DNA from: CAJQQK01 sp049116495
Lineage (GTDB): Bacteria > Pseudomonadota > Alphaproteobacteria > Rhizobiales > Hyphomicrobiaceae
Direction of reading: 5' to 3'
Length of the DNA: 64,000 nucleotides
Assembly: GCA_049116495.1 (NCBI GenBank)
Contig: JAGDYV010000046.1
Location: 1 to 64,000, forward strand
The stretch's first letter is position 1, and each line of letters starts with the position of its first letter. Below are positions 45,279-54,575 of the stretch, one piece after another. Position numbers and translations under genes: made by a program. Below the pieces are notes generated by a model. It was not told where the DNA came from. It ran no database searches and saw only the letters and a program-made list of their open reading frames with translations.

Positions 45279-46139
45279 TCAGTTCTCGTCTTCGGCACGC
45301 GTGAGGTGCGTTTGCAGAAATCGCTCGATGGCATCGACGACAATCGCAGGTTTCAAGAGTGGCCCCATGTGCCCACAGTCCGGTAAAACGGTTTGCACCG
45401 CATTGCCGAGGGCCTGTGTCGCGGCCTCATTGACAAACCTGACGAACGGCGGCGATTGGCTACCGCGTAGGAGCAGCGTTGGCGTGGACAAATTGGCAAG
45501 TCCTTCACGATCGAGCTTGCAAGTCGATACGGCAGCGGTCTCGGACACGATATTTTCTGCGTTATCGATCAGATGCTGCCGCGCCGTGCCGGGCAAGTCC
45601 CCCCAGCTGGTTTCGTTCCATGCCTCTACAAAGTACCTGACACCGGCTTCGGCATCGCCCTGCCTAACGTGGTGTGCAAGGCGCTCGACAGCGTCGCGAT
45701 CCCAGTCCCGTGCTTCGACCTGGGCCGGCTGTCGCACATCGAACAAGTCAACGAGAATCGGTTCATAGAGGATGAGCGCATCGACCGGTCGACCGGACTG
45801 CGCTTCGTTAACAGCTGTAAGTAGCGCGATCAGCCCGCCCATCGAATGCCCGAAAAGAACACGACGGCAAGATGGTTGCGATCGAAGTACTTCTTTTGCA
45901 ATCGCGAGATTGACTGTCAGGCGGTCGCTGTCGCCCAGCTGCATCGCCGTTCGACCGTATCCTTCAAAGCCAGGCGCAATAAAGCGACGGTTTCCAGATT
46001 GGCTCAACTGAGCCGCGAGCCCGGAAAGTGATTTCGGGCCGGTTGCCGACGCATGCAATAGCGTGAAGCATGCCGACCCAGTTCCCCACAGCAAAGTATC
46101 GATCACACCTATTCGAGATTGCAGCAACGGCATTCGCAT
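45279..46139 (-). CDS. alpha/beta hydrolase
   Basis: A 286-residue alpha/beta hydrolase. The nucleophile elbow is GHSMGG, the acid lies in the LRGSQSPP region and the His in DCGHMGP. It starts within 12 bases upstream... of the ferulate-ligase gene on the same strand (stop 45279, ligase start 45267) and is likely cotranscribed, perhaps releasing an aromatic acid from an ester for the ligase. Start choice between ATGs 46142, 46139 and 46133 is open; none has a good ribosome site. Confidence 0.82.
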   Translation of the reverse strand: MRMPLLQSRIGVIDTLLWGTGSACFTLLHASATGPKSLSGLAAQLSQSGNRRFIAPGFEGYGRTAMQLGDSDRLTVNLAIAKEVLRSQPSCRRVLFGHSMGGLIALLTAVNEAQSGRPVDALILYEPILVDLFDVRQPAQVEARDWDRDAVERLAHHVRQGDAEAGVRYFVEAWNETSWGDLPGTARQHLIDNAENIVSETAAVSTCKLDREGLANLSTPTLLLRGSQSPPFVRFVNEAATQALGNAVQTVLPDCGHMGPLLKPAIVVDAIERFLQTHLTRAEDEN

Positions 46140-46322
46140 CATCCGGGATTGCGAGGAACAACGGCGACTCAGGCTACGAATTATCGCGAACGCCCTGTTC
46201 GTTGGGAATAGACGGACGCACCCTGGCTCAACTATCATCGCTTGAGCAAGTTCGATTTGGCGTGGTCCAGCCACGCCGATCATTCATGCGGGAAGCTGGC
46301 TCCGCTGCAAAGGGAAAGTATC

Positions 46323-47381
46323 ATGGAATTCGGTGTTTCGGCTTCGAGAATTGACGATATCGGTTTTTTCAAGCACGCAGAGAACCTTGGTTATGACTTC
46401 GCCTGGGTAACCGACAGTCCATTGTTGCGGTCAAACCCCTGGGCCGTGATGGCCCTCGCCGCGCAGCAAACACAAAAAATCAAAGTTGGAACCGGCCTCG
46501 AAATCGGTGCGCTCCGACTAGCACCTGCCACAGCCAATGGCATTGCAACGATCAATCGGCTGGCGCCCGGGCGCACTTTTCTCGGCGTCGGCACGGGCAA
46601 CACCGCAATGCGCCTCATGGGCCAGCCACCGATGCGGATCGCCGAATTCCGCGAGCACATCCGCGTTGTACGGGCGCTGCTCAATGGCGACGAGGTCGAT
46701 TTTACGCTGAACGGCGTAACCCAGCCAATTCAATTCCAGAACCAGGACTTTAAATACGTCGACGTCGAGCACTACATCCCAATCCATGTCGGCGGGTTCG
46801 GCCCGAGAGCGCAGGCTCTTGCCGGAGAACTTGGTGACGGGTTGGTGACCGGCATTCCACGGGGCGGGACGATCCCCGAGGCGCTCGCCAACGTGAAACG
46901 AGGTGCGAAGCGCAGTGACCGCAAACTGAAGAACTTCGAAATGACAGCGCTCGTCAACCTGCTGATGCTGGAGCCCCGCCAAAACCTCACCGACGACGAG
47001 GTGATTGCCCAATGCGGCTCAGCGATCATGGCCAATGTCCATTTCGCGGTTGACCTCGTAAAAGAAACCGGCTGCGAGCCGCCTGATTATGTCCGGCCGA
47101 TCTGGGAGGAGTACATGGCATTCCATGAAACACGCGCGAGCGAAACCCGCCACCAAGCACTGCACGCCAGCCACTACAGCTATCTCGACCCGGCCGAAGC
47201 CCGCTTTATCACGCCAGAAATGATCAAGAAATACTGTATCGCCGGACAGCCGGAAGAAATTGTCGATCAACTTCGCGGACTTGAGGCGCAAGGCCTCAAT
47301 GGAATCAACTTTATAACTCCAGCCGATCAACGGTATCGCTTGATCGAGGACTTCGCACGCAAAGTCATCGCCAAGATGTGA
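46323..47381 (+). CDS. LLM-class F420/FMN-dependent oxidoreductase
   Basis: A 352-residue luciferase-like monooxygenase-fold enzyme: MEFGVSASRIDDIGFF, LGYDFAWVTDSPL, GLEIGALRLAPATANGIATIN and PIHVGGFGPRAQALAGELGDG are typical of the family. ATG 46323 has AGGGAA seven bases upstream. It diverges from the hydrolase gene. Members use reduced FMN (or F420 in actinobacteria) to oxidise or desaturate small molecules; substrate unknown here. Confidence 0.88.
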   Translation: MEFGVSASRIDDIGFFKHAENLGYDFAWVTDSPLLRSNPWAVMALAAQQTQKIKVGTGLEIGALRLAPATANGIATINRLAPGRTFLGVGTGNTAMRLMGQPPMRIAEFREHIRVVRALLNGDEVDFTLNGVTQPIQFQNQDFKYVDVEHYIPIHVGGFGPRAQALAGELGDGLVTGIPRGGTIPEALANVKRGAKRSDRKLKNFEMTALVNLLMLEPRQNLTDDEVIAQCGSAIMANVHFAVDLVKETGCEPPDYVRPIWEEYMAFHETRASETRHQALHASHYSYLDPAEARFITPEMIKKYCIAGQPEEIVDQLRGLEAQGLNGINFITPADQRYRLIEDFARKVIAKM

Positions 47382-47449
47382 CCATGGTTTGCCGCTGGCA
47401 AGTCACAGGGAGAATTCACGGGCAGGTGTTTGCAGCGCAACGACAACGG

Positions 47450-48760
47450 TCAGTCACGAAGCGGCAAGACCGCTTTACGAGCGTCTAAGATGTCGCCCAG
47501 CGCTGCAACAAATCCGTCGAGTTCATCGGCTGTAACAGCGACTGTAAGTGCAATAAAACCGCGGCGAGCGACGTAGTATCCGCGCTCCAAAAGGTCGAGG
47601 AAAAGAAGCTCACGTACCCGGTCATCAGCATCTTCCAATGATGCCGGACTGGCCACCGGACCTGCAATGGGATGCAGGTTCATCAGGGAACCGACGCCCG
47701 ATGCGCAAAGCCCAACGCCTTTTTCACAGAACAGCGCATTGACGCGGGTGCGCAGCGCATCACCCGCAGCGTGTAAGTCGACAGCTATGTCAGGAGTAAA
47801 CGCCTTAGTCAGAGCGGCTATACCGGCATGCATCGAGAAAACGTTGTTGTTGAACGTTCCTGCGTGCGGCAGGGCGTTCTGCGCAGATGGGTCGAACATC
47901 GCCATAAGGTCGGCGCGACCACCGAACGCGCCAAAACTCATCCCACCACCAATCCACTTACCAAGCGTCACCAGATCCGGCGACAAACCGAACATGCCAT
48001 GCGCACCGCCGCGGCCGAAACGCGATGTCATCACTTCATCCAGAATCAGGAGGGCACCGGCCGTCGCCGCCTCCTGTCCGAGCATTTCAAGAAAGTCCGG
48101 ATCACCGGGTATGCAGCCGCTCGAACCCATCATTGGTTCAACCAGGATACAGGCGAGAGAGTTGGCATGTTCCCGTATCAAGGTTCGCGTCGCATCGATG
48201 TCGTTGTAGCGTCCTTCAACATAGGGAAACGGCGCATTGAGCGGACTACCGCCTCCGGCGAAATAAAGCAGTGCGCCGTGGTACCCACCACTCATCACCA
48301 TCACTTTGTCACGACCCGTATGATGCCGTGCCATCGATACGGCCATCAAATTGGCCTCCGTGCCCGAATTCGTGAACCGCACCTGCTCAATGGCCGTGAA
48401 ACGATCCGTCAGCAGTGCCCCCAGACGCGCCTCAGCGGTATTATGGGCACCGAAATTCATGCCACCTTCAAGCGCTTCTGCAATCGCTTTCCGAATGACC
48501 GGATGAGAATGGCCGAACACCCCTGCGGTATACTCGCCAAGCAGATTGAGATACCGGTGCCCGTCAACATCTTCGATGTACGCGCCATTGCCACTCTTCA
48601 CCCGGATCGGGAACGGACCATGATACAACACCGTCCGGGTATTGCCGCCGGGCAAATGCTGGCACGCTTGCTCGTGTATCGCTCTCGTATTTGGACGCCC
48701 TGACGCGTACACATCCCGGGCCTCGGCGACCACCTCATCCAACGAACTATTTCTCAGCAT
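47450..48760 (-). CDS. class III aminotransferase (glutamate-1-semialdehyde aminotransferase-like)
   Basis: A 436-residue PLP enzyme. The catalytic Lys is in VTLGKWIGGG, the PLP phosphate loop in TNSGTEANLMA and the acidic ring partner in LILDEVMTSRFG. It resembles GSA aminomutase (HemL) but lies outside a tetrapyrrole context and has a long N-terminus, so a catabolic omega- or beta-amino-acid transaminase is more likely. It converges with the LLM oxidoreductase across 68 bases. Confidence 0.88.
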   Translation of the reverse strand: MLRNSSLDEVVAEARDVYASGRPNTRAIHEQACQHLPGGNTRTVLYHGPFPIRVKSGNGAYIEDVDGHRYLNLLGEYTAGVFGHSHPVIRKAIAEALEGGMNFGAHNTAEARLGALLTDRFTAIEQVRFTNSGTEANLMAVSMARHHTGRDKVMVMSGGYHGALLYFAGGGSPLNAPFPYVEGRYNDIDATRTLIREHANSLACILVEPMMGSSGCIPGDPDFLEMLGQEAATAGALLILDEVMTSRFGRGGAHGMFGLSPDLVTLGKWIGGGMSFGAFGGRADLMAMFDPSAQNALPHAGTFNNNVFSMHAGIAALTKAFTPDIAVDLHAAGDALRTRVNALFCEKGVGLCASGVGSLMNLHPIAGPVASPASLEDADDRVRELLFLDLLERGYYVARRGFIALTVAVTADELDGFVAALGDILDARKAVLPLRD

Positions 48761-49215
48761 ATCGACACCTCACCTACCGATGACCGGTCGAAAATCTGTT
48801 GCTCGGCCCCGGCGATCCCTCACGCAGCAACGATCATATTATCAACCGGTCACGAATTGTACATGCGCTTGCGTGGATCGAGTTGCCATTCGGCTGCGTG
48901 GTCCAAATGTCTTATCGGCGATATCTGCAAGTCACCAGCGATCATCTGTCCAATTGAGCAATCACGTCGTCGCGGTGGCACACGACAGACTCGGGAGCTT
49001 GTCCGAACCGTCACAAATTGCCTCACCATCAACCGGTTTCACCAGATCACTACAGCACAAAGTAGGAAAGTCATTTCCCGATATGACGCTCGTACTTCCA
49101 ACGAAAATTAACTGAAAAGTAACCAACCATCGTTTTCCAGAGATATTTAATAGAAGTGAAACTCGGCGAGTAGATACTCAGATTGCAACCTTTAGTTGTT
49201 CGGGGGAAAAATCGT
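48761..49215. other. divergent intergenic region
   Basis: A 455-base AT-richer region between the aminotransferase start and the PepSY gene. It should hold two promoters. The longer plus-strand frames reading in from the aminotransferase are antisense shadows. No terminator or clear operator was recognised. Confidence 0.4.
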
Positions 49216-49479
49216 ATGCGTATCGCCATTGCAATCGCCGCCATGTTGCTGGCTGGTTCCGCAATTGCCGGACCTAAATGCACGACAGAGCCAAGAAGCA
49301 AGTGGCTCAGTAAACAGGAAATGGTTCGTAAGATTGAAGCTGCCAACTATACGATTGGTGTTTTCAAGGTCACCTCTGGTCAATGTTACGAAATATACGG
49401 GCGAGACAAGAACGGTCGACGCGTCGAGGTCTATTTCCATCCGATTACCGGCGAAACGGTCAGAAACCGGTCACACTAG
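49216..49479 (+). CDS. small exported PepSY-domain protein
   Basis: An 87-residue protein with a signal peptide ending at GSAIAGPKC. A PepSY-like domain follows: KWLSKQEMVRKIEAANYTIG and GRRVEVYFHPITGETVRN. Two cysteines may form a disulfide. Short periplasmic PepSY proteins are thought to inhibit proteases or bind metal. ATG 49216 has a GGGGGA ribosome site. It lies 45 bases before the GGDEF-EAL gene and may be cotranscribed. Confidence 0.85.
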   Translation: MRIAIAIAAMLLAGSAIAGPKCTTEPRSKWLSKQEMVRKIEAANYTIGVFKVTSGQCYEIYGRDKNGRRVEVYFHPITGETVRNRSH

Positions 49480-49524
49480 AAGTTTCCCATCACTCCGATT
49501 CAGGTTCTAAGTTGGTTTGTCAAT

Positions 49525-51906
49525 GTGATGCTCGCACCATCTCACATTCGATCTCTAAGCATCGCGCTCGTCGTGCTGATAATGGGTGCGGTATCGGTCT
49601 CCTTAGCTGTCAGCATCTTACGCACGACGCAAGGCGCAGTGATGGTCAGCCGCGACCACGATGCCATCCTGCAATCGACATTTGAAGTCCGCTCAAAAGT
49701 CGAGAAACATATCCTTTACTTTGCGGCTGCCGCGCTCGATTTGGATCATTCTGAGCGCAAGGCAATGCTGGTCAAGGCTGACAAACATCTAAATCAGTTC
49801 CGCACGGCTATTACGGGTTTGCTTCAATCCGCCAATGATCAAATGCTGCCAACCGAGCGCGAAGGGCTTCGGCGCGGCTTGACGGAAATATTCCACAACT
49901 GGGGCGAAATAAGTCGAGAAACGAAAGGGGAAATGTCAGATATTGAAAGAACCTGGCACTTCCTCAGCATGATAAAGAATTTCGAAAAGTTGAATCATGT
50001 TCTCTTGGAGCTTCACAAGCGAGTTTCAGGAAAGCATGACGAAGGTCTCAATGATATCTTTTCGAATATCGAACTGGCCATTTTGACAATCATTGGTCTT
50101 ATGGTTTGTGGCACGGGTCTCGCGAGCCTTGGCATAGGAGGCTCGAACTATCTCCTTTACACATCAAGGGCGCAGGCAGCCCAACTCAAAGAGAGCAATG
50201 ACCGGCTCAAACGCCGGGAAGAAGCATTGCACCTCCAGGCTGACCGGTTCAGCTCAGCAATCGAGCATTTGGCCCACGGCATTTGCATGATCAACAAGGA
50301 TCACCGATTGATCACGTGGAACCGAAAATTCGCGGATATGTACAAGATCCCTGACGAGTTGCTGCAGCAGGGCCTGCCCTATCTGCCAATCCTGGAGCAT
50401 CGCATCAAATCTGATATCGCGCCCAAGGATAGCCCCGACTTTATCAATCGCGAACTGGGCATCGATGTCCGATCAGCAAGCTACAACGCGATCCACGAGT
50501 TACCGGATGGTCGGCATATATCGATCAGTTATGAAACAACACCCGAAGGTGGACTCCTTTCCACGCACAATGACGTGACGAAGAGACGGCGCAGCGAGCG
50601 GGAAATTATCCATCTCGCCCACCATGATGGCTTAACCGATCTCCTCAATCGCCGATCCTTCGTTGAATACCTTGGCAACGAAATTGAACGCATCAAGTCG
50701 AACGGCGAACTGACCTTGCTGACTGTCGACCTGGACGGGTTCAAACTTGCCAATGACAAATTCGGCCACGCAGCTGGTGACGCCGTGTTGCGAGAAGTCG
50801 CAGCAAGATTGAAAGCGTCAACGCGCAGCCAAGATCTCGTTGCACGCGTTGGCGGCGACGAATTTGCCGTCGTACTCAAAAATTCTGCCTGTCACGACAC
50901 TGCAGTTGAATTTGCCTCACGCCTCGTCACCGAGCTGTCAAAGCCTTACGATTTTGAAGGTCAGCTCATTGAGATCGGCGCATCGGTCGGCGTTGCCATG
51001 GCGCCATGCGATGCCAGCGAGGTTGGCGCCCTTTTAAAGATGGCAGACATCGCACTCTACGAGTCGAAGAATGATCGAGGCAATCAATTCAGATTGTTCT
51101 CCAAAGAAATGCGCGAGAAAATCCTTGATCGCCGGCAACTGGAAGATTCGTTCGTTCATGCGATGGAACACGATCAACTGGAGCTCTACTATCAGCCCTT
51201 GATTTGTGCCCAGAGCAACCTGGTGACCGGCATGGAGGCTCTGCTTCGTTGGCATCACCCGGAGCGCGGAATGATCCCGCCGACCGTGTTCATTCCAATT
51301 GCCGAAGACCTCGGCCTGATGGGTAAGGTCGGCAACTGGGTCATCGAGCAAGCCTGTCTCGATGCGACGACTTGGCCGTCGCCAGTGCGCGTTGCGGTCA
51401 ACGTTTCAGCCGCTCAATTCCACACCCGCAGCTTGGAGCTTGATGTCTCCCATGCGCTCGGGAAATCCGGTTTATCGGGTGAACGGCTCGAGCTCGAAAT
51501 CACAGAATCGGTACTCTTGGACGATGATGACAAGGTACTCATGGCGATCGACAACGTTCAGGACATGGGCGTCTCTGTGGCCATTGATGATTTCGGCACA
51601 GGCTTTTCGAGCCTCAGCTACCTGCACAAATACCCATTGGACAAAATCAAGATCGATCGGTCGTTTGTCGTCAATCTGCCGCGGTCCAATCATTCGCTAT
51701 CGATTGTCCGCACGATTGTCAGCCTCGCGAGAAGCATGGGCATGTCAACGACCGCTGAGGGCATCGAAACGCGGGAACAGCACGCTCTCCTCAGACAGGA
51801 AGGTTGTGAGCAGTTGCAAGGATATCTGTTCAGCAAACCCGTTCCTGCCGGTGAAACCGTCGAAGTCATTCGCACCTTGAATTTATCGCGAACAGCTGTG
51901 GCTTAG
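49525..51906 (+). CDS. membrane GGDEF-EAL c-di-GMP enzyme with PAS domain
   Basis: A 793-residue protein. Two transmembrane helices (about residues 8-30 and 189-212) bracket a helical periplasmic sensor. A coiled region and PAS domain follow (about 225-360; HGICMINKDHRLITWNRKF), then GGDEF (about 370-530; intact VGGDEF and an RSQD inhibitory site five residues before it) and EAL (about 545-790; MEALLRW, ESVLLDDDDK, DDFGTGFSS). Both catalytic domains look intact, so it could make and break c-di-GMP. It may control the pilus or motility. Confidence 0.93.
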   Translation: MMLAPSHIRSLSIALVVLIMGAVSVSLAVSILRTTQGAVMVSRDHDAILQSTFEVRSKVEKHILYFAAAALDLDHSERKAMLVKADKHLNQFRTAITGLLQSANDQMLPTEREGLRRGLTEIFHNWGEISRETKGEMSDIERTWHFLSMIKNFEKLNHVLLELHKRVSGKHDEGLNDIFSNIELAILTIIGLMVCGTGLASLGIGGSNYLLYTSRAQAAQLKESNDRLKRREEALHLQADRFSSAIEHLAHGICMINKDHRLITWNRKFADMYKIPDELLQQGLPYLPILEHRIKSDIAPKDSPDFINRELGIDVRSASYNAIHELPDGRHISISYETTPEGGLLSTHNDVTKRRRSEREIIHLAHHDGLTDLLNRRSFVEYLGNEIERIKSNGELTLLTVDLDGFKLANDKFGHAAGDAVLREVAARLKASTRSQDLVARVGGDEFAVVLKNSACHDTAVEFASRLVTELSKPYDFEGQLIEIGASVGVAMAPCDASEVGALLKMADIALYESKNDRGNQFRLFSKEMREKILDRRQLEDSFVHAMEHDQLELYYQPLICAQSNLVTGMEALLRWHHPERGMIPPTVFIPIAEDLGLMGKVGNWVIEQACLDATTWPSPVRVAVNVSAAQFHTRSLELDVSHALGKSGLSGERLELEITESVLLDDDDKVLMAIDNVQDMGVSVAIDDFGTGFSSLSYLHKYPLDKIKIDRSFVVNLPRSNHSLSIVRTIVSLARSMGMSTTAEGIETREQHALLRQEGCEQLQGYLFSKPVPAGETVEVIRTLNLSRTAVA

Positions 51907-51969
51907 AGCTTGTCCATCCGGATGCCAGCCGTAAGGTTTCGTGTCTAAAGGCACGGGTAGAACGGCCCG

Positions 51970-53262
51970 TCAAATACCCATCCAATCGAGTGTGCGATAC
52001 TTGGCGATGGTAGCCTGAACAGCAAGCTTGCGCAGACCGTGAAACGGAATTGCTTTTGGTGGGGTCATCGGAAAATCGAGTTCGGCCTTAGGGGTTCCCG
52101 ACGCCCAATCCGCCAGCACCTTGCCCATCGCGGTGGCCATAGCGACACCGCGGCCATTGTATCCGAGACCAGCGACAATCCCGTCTTTCATCTGATTGAG
52201 ATGTGGATAGTGATCTGCGGTCACCGCCACGTAACCGCCCCAGGCATATTGCCACTCGACATCCATCAGTTGCGGAAACATCAATCGGCTGACTTCGCGA
52301 AGCCGCTCCTGTGCTCGCAGTGTGCCTCGCGCACCATAACTTGCGCGACCGCCCATAATGAAGCGGCCGGCCGCATCCATCCGATAGTAGAGCAGTAGCC
52401 GGCGCGTATCCGACGGCGCCTGTAGACCTGGCAGGATCGAAGCCCGCAAATTATCTGACAGCGGCGCAGTAGCGACTTGTGTCGAGCGAACTGGCACAAC
52501 AGTTTGGGCCAGTCCCGGAACCAGGTCATCCGTGTAGCCGTTCGTGCACAGCAGGACCTTTTTGGCGCGCAACCGGCCGTGTGCCGTCTCGATGACATAC
52601 TTGCCTGCCTCTTGTCTAAGACCGAGCGCACGCGATTGGCCGTACACTTTGGCACCGACAGCAATCGCCGCATTTGCGAGACCGAGTGCATAGTTCAGGG
52701 GATGCAAATTGCCGCCACGCGGATCAATAGCTCCGCCACAATAGACATCGGTGCCGATCATCTGCACCACCTCGTCGCGACTAAGAAGACGCAAAGGTCC
52801 ACCACGACGCTGCCATTGCTCGACACGCGACTCCAGCACTCTCAGCGCCACATCGTTGTGCGCAGCTCTTATCCAACCTGAGCGCACCGCATCACAGGAA
52901 ATGTTATGACGATCGATCAACGAAAACACGAGATCGCCCGCAGCGCCCGACATGTTGATCATGCGCATGCCAGTCTCGGCACCAAATTTAGCTTCAATCT
53001 GATCGGGATCTTCAATCAGTCCTGGATTGACTTGACCGCCGTTACGCCCCGATGCACCCCATCCGGGAGTCTCAGCTTCGAGCACCACTGTGTCGATGCC
53101 GCGCTCCGCAAGATGTACGGCTGCTGACAAACCAGTATACCCCGCACCTACAACAGCGACATGTGTATCAATTTCACCGGAGAGCGGTGGGCATTCAGGC
53201 GCCGGGTTGGCAGTTGCACTCCAAAGGCTGTCAGCGATAACCGCCGCCTCGTTCTCTATCAT
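51970..53262 (-). CDS. FAD-dependent amine oxidoreductase (PuuB/DadA-like)
   Basis: A 430-residue FAD enzyme. The dinucleotide fold VAVVGAGYTGLSAAVHLAERG is at about residue 30, and WGASGRNGGQVNPG is the FAD-contact motif of gamma-glutamylputrescine oxidase-like enzymes. It ends in a YNGRGVAMA-type second FAD motif (LGYNGRGVAMATAMG). It oxidises a primary or secondary amine to an aldehyde plus ammonia. ATG 53262 is preferred, with GGGA upstream. It diverges from the carboxymuconolactone decarboxylase-like gene. Confidence 0.9.
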   Translation of the reverse strand: MIENEAAVIADSLWSATANPAPECPPLSGEIDTHVAVVGAGYTGLSAAVHLAERGIDTVVLEAETPGWGASGRNGGQVNPGLIEDPDQIEAKFGAETGMRMINMSGAAGDLVFSLIDRHNISCDAVRSGWIRAAHNDVALRVLESRVEQWQRRGGPLRLLSRDEVVQMIGTDVYCGGAIDPRGGNLHPLNYALGLANAAIAVGAKVYGQSRALGLRQEAGKYVIETAHGRLRAKKVLLCTNGYTDDLVPGLAQTVVPVRSTQVATAPLSDNLRASILPGLQAPSDTRRLLLYYRMDAAGRFIMGGRASYGARGTLRAQERLREVSRLMFPQLMDVEWQYAWGGYVAVTADHYPHLNQMKDGIVAGLGYNGRGVAMATAMGKVLADWASGTPKAELDFPMTPPKAIPFHGLRKLAVQATIAKYRTLDWMGI

Positions 53263-53418
53263 GCTATTTGGTCCCAATCAGCAAGAACGCACCGTTGTCG
53301 GCGAACAAGTATGCACATATCAGTTCTACTGACAGATGCGCTGCAATGGATTGTCCACGGTAGCCGGAGCGCCATCCAGTCAGCCTGATGTCGAACGCAT
53401 GCAAATCAAGGATATCAC

Positions 53419-53964
53419 ATGGCCCGCATTTCTATCTTGAAATCCCCAGATGAACTGACAGGAAAAGCCCGCCGCATCGCGGAAAAAATCGTCGATACAC
53501 GAAAATCCCTGGAAGGTCCCTTTTCAGTCTGGATGCATGCGCCAGAATGGGCCGAGCGCGTCGCCCACTTGGGTACTCTAGTCCGCTGGGAAGGCACACT
53601 GGAACCGAGGCTTCGCACGCTCGCAGCATTGGTCGTCGGACGTCACTTCCAGGCACAATATGTGTGGGGCATCCAAGGTGTCATCGGCGCCGAGAGAAGC
53701 ATCCCCCGATCAACCATCGACGCGATCCGTGATGAGCATTCGGATGGGATTCCTGCTGATGACCTACAGATCATCGATTTCACTCGGCAACTGCTACGCA
53801 AGAACCGCGTTGATGAACCGTTGGCCCAAGCAGTATTGGCGCGACTGGGAGCCGATCAGTATGTGCAGTTGACGACCTGCATTGGTTATTATGCGATGCT
53901 AGCAATGACGGTGAACGGGGCCGAACTACCACCGGACCCGAAACATGAAACTCTCGCGGTTTGA
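53419..53964 (+). CDS. carboxymuconolactone decarboxylase-family protein, atypical
   Basis: A 181-residue AhpD-like-fold protein. RLRTLAALVVGRHFQAQYVWGIQGVIG aligns with the family core; shown here as RTLAALVVGR and YVWGIQG. The usual H in Y-E-W-x-x-H is Gln and there is no CxxC, so neither decarboxylase nor peroxidase chemistry is clear. GGATATCAC upstream may serve as ribosome site. It is divergent from the FAD oxidase across 156 bases. Confidence 0.75.
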   Translation: MARISILKSPDELTGKARRIAEKIVDTRKSLEGPFSVWMHAPEWAERVAHLGTLVRWEGTLEPRLRTLAALVVGRHFQAQYVWGIQGVIGAERSIPRSTIDAIRDEHSDGIPADDLQIIDFTRQLLRKNRVDEPLAQAVLARLGADQYVQLTTCIGYYAMLAMTVNGAELPPDPKHETLAV

Positions 53965-54155
53965 AAGAAAGATGCCCAGGCCGCACCAAGCACATCGTAT
54001 CTTGTTGGAGCCGACGTGACTGTATCATCATTCCCGACGCAATCGTCCTGATCCGGCAAACCTGCGCACCAATCTCTGCCAGCGTCACTTCCACAGTCAT
54101 TGAACCAGACCGCCGATGGCCATGAAGAATATGGGTCATGTCAATATATCCTTCA

Positions 54156-54404
54156 TCAGACCCAACGGATCAGGCCGATGATTGCTGATAACGCGTAAAA
54201 AAATTGTAGGGCGAGGAATGCCCATTTTCGATCAATTATAGCCCAGGCTGCAAATAAGCCGGATGAAATGAGCAGGAGCGTGAACCCCAAGGCCTCATTC
54301 CCGGTGTTTGATGCGATCAGCAGTGCATAGACAATGGCGAGCATCGCCCCTGTGACTTCGAATACAGGGATTAGACTTCGTCCTAGCGTGGCTGCCCGAG
54401 CCAT
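54156..54404 (-). CDS. small three-helix membrane protein
   Basis: An 82-residue protein with about three hydrophobic helices (VTGAMLAIVYALLIAS, GFTLLLISSGLFAAWAI and LQFFYALSAIIGLIRW). The G-x-x-R-W ending and Leu/Gln/Phe pattern recall half of a PnuC-type vitamin transporter or a DUF6552-like protein, but I would not assign either. AGAGGGG lies five bases before ATG 54404. Divergent from the LysR gene. Confidence 0.6.
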   Translation of the reverse strand: MARAATLGRSLIPVFEVTGAMLAIVYALLIASNTGNEALGFTLLLISSGLFAAWAIIDRKWAFLALQFFYALSAIIGLIRWV

Positions 54405-54522
54405 TTGGACCCCTCTCTTCATTGTGTCGACTTAGCGCGGAGCCAAATGGGCTTGCGTCATGGGTTTCGGTTGCCAGTAATGTCGCTCTAGTCAGCTTGA
54501 CTGTAAAATGAATTGATTCGAT

Positions 54523-54537
54523 AATTTCATCGAAATT
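54523..54537. promoter_or_regulatory. LysR-box candidate
   Basis: AATTTC-ATC-GAAATT is a 6-3-6 dyad matching the T-N11-A LysR recognition pattern. It lies 38 bases before the LysR start and would serve it and perhaps the divergent small membrane protein. Confidence 0.45.
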
Positions 54538-54575
54538 TGTCATATACATAATGCTCTCAATGGAGGACCATACGA

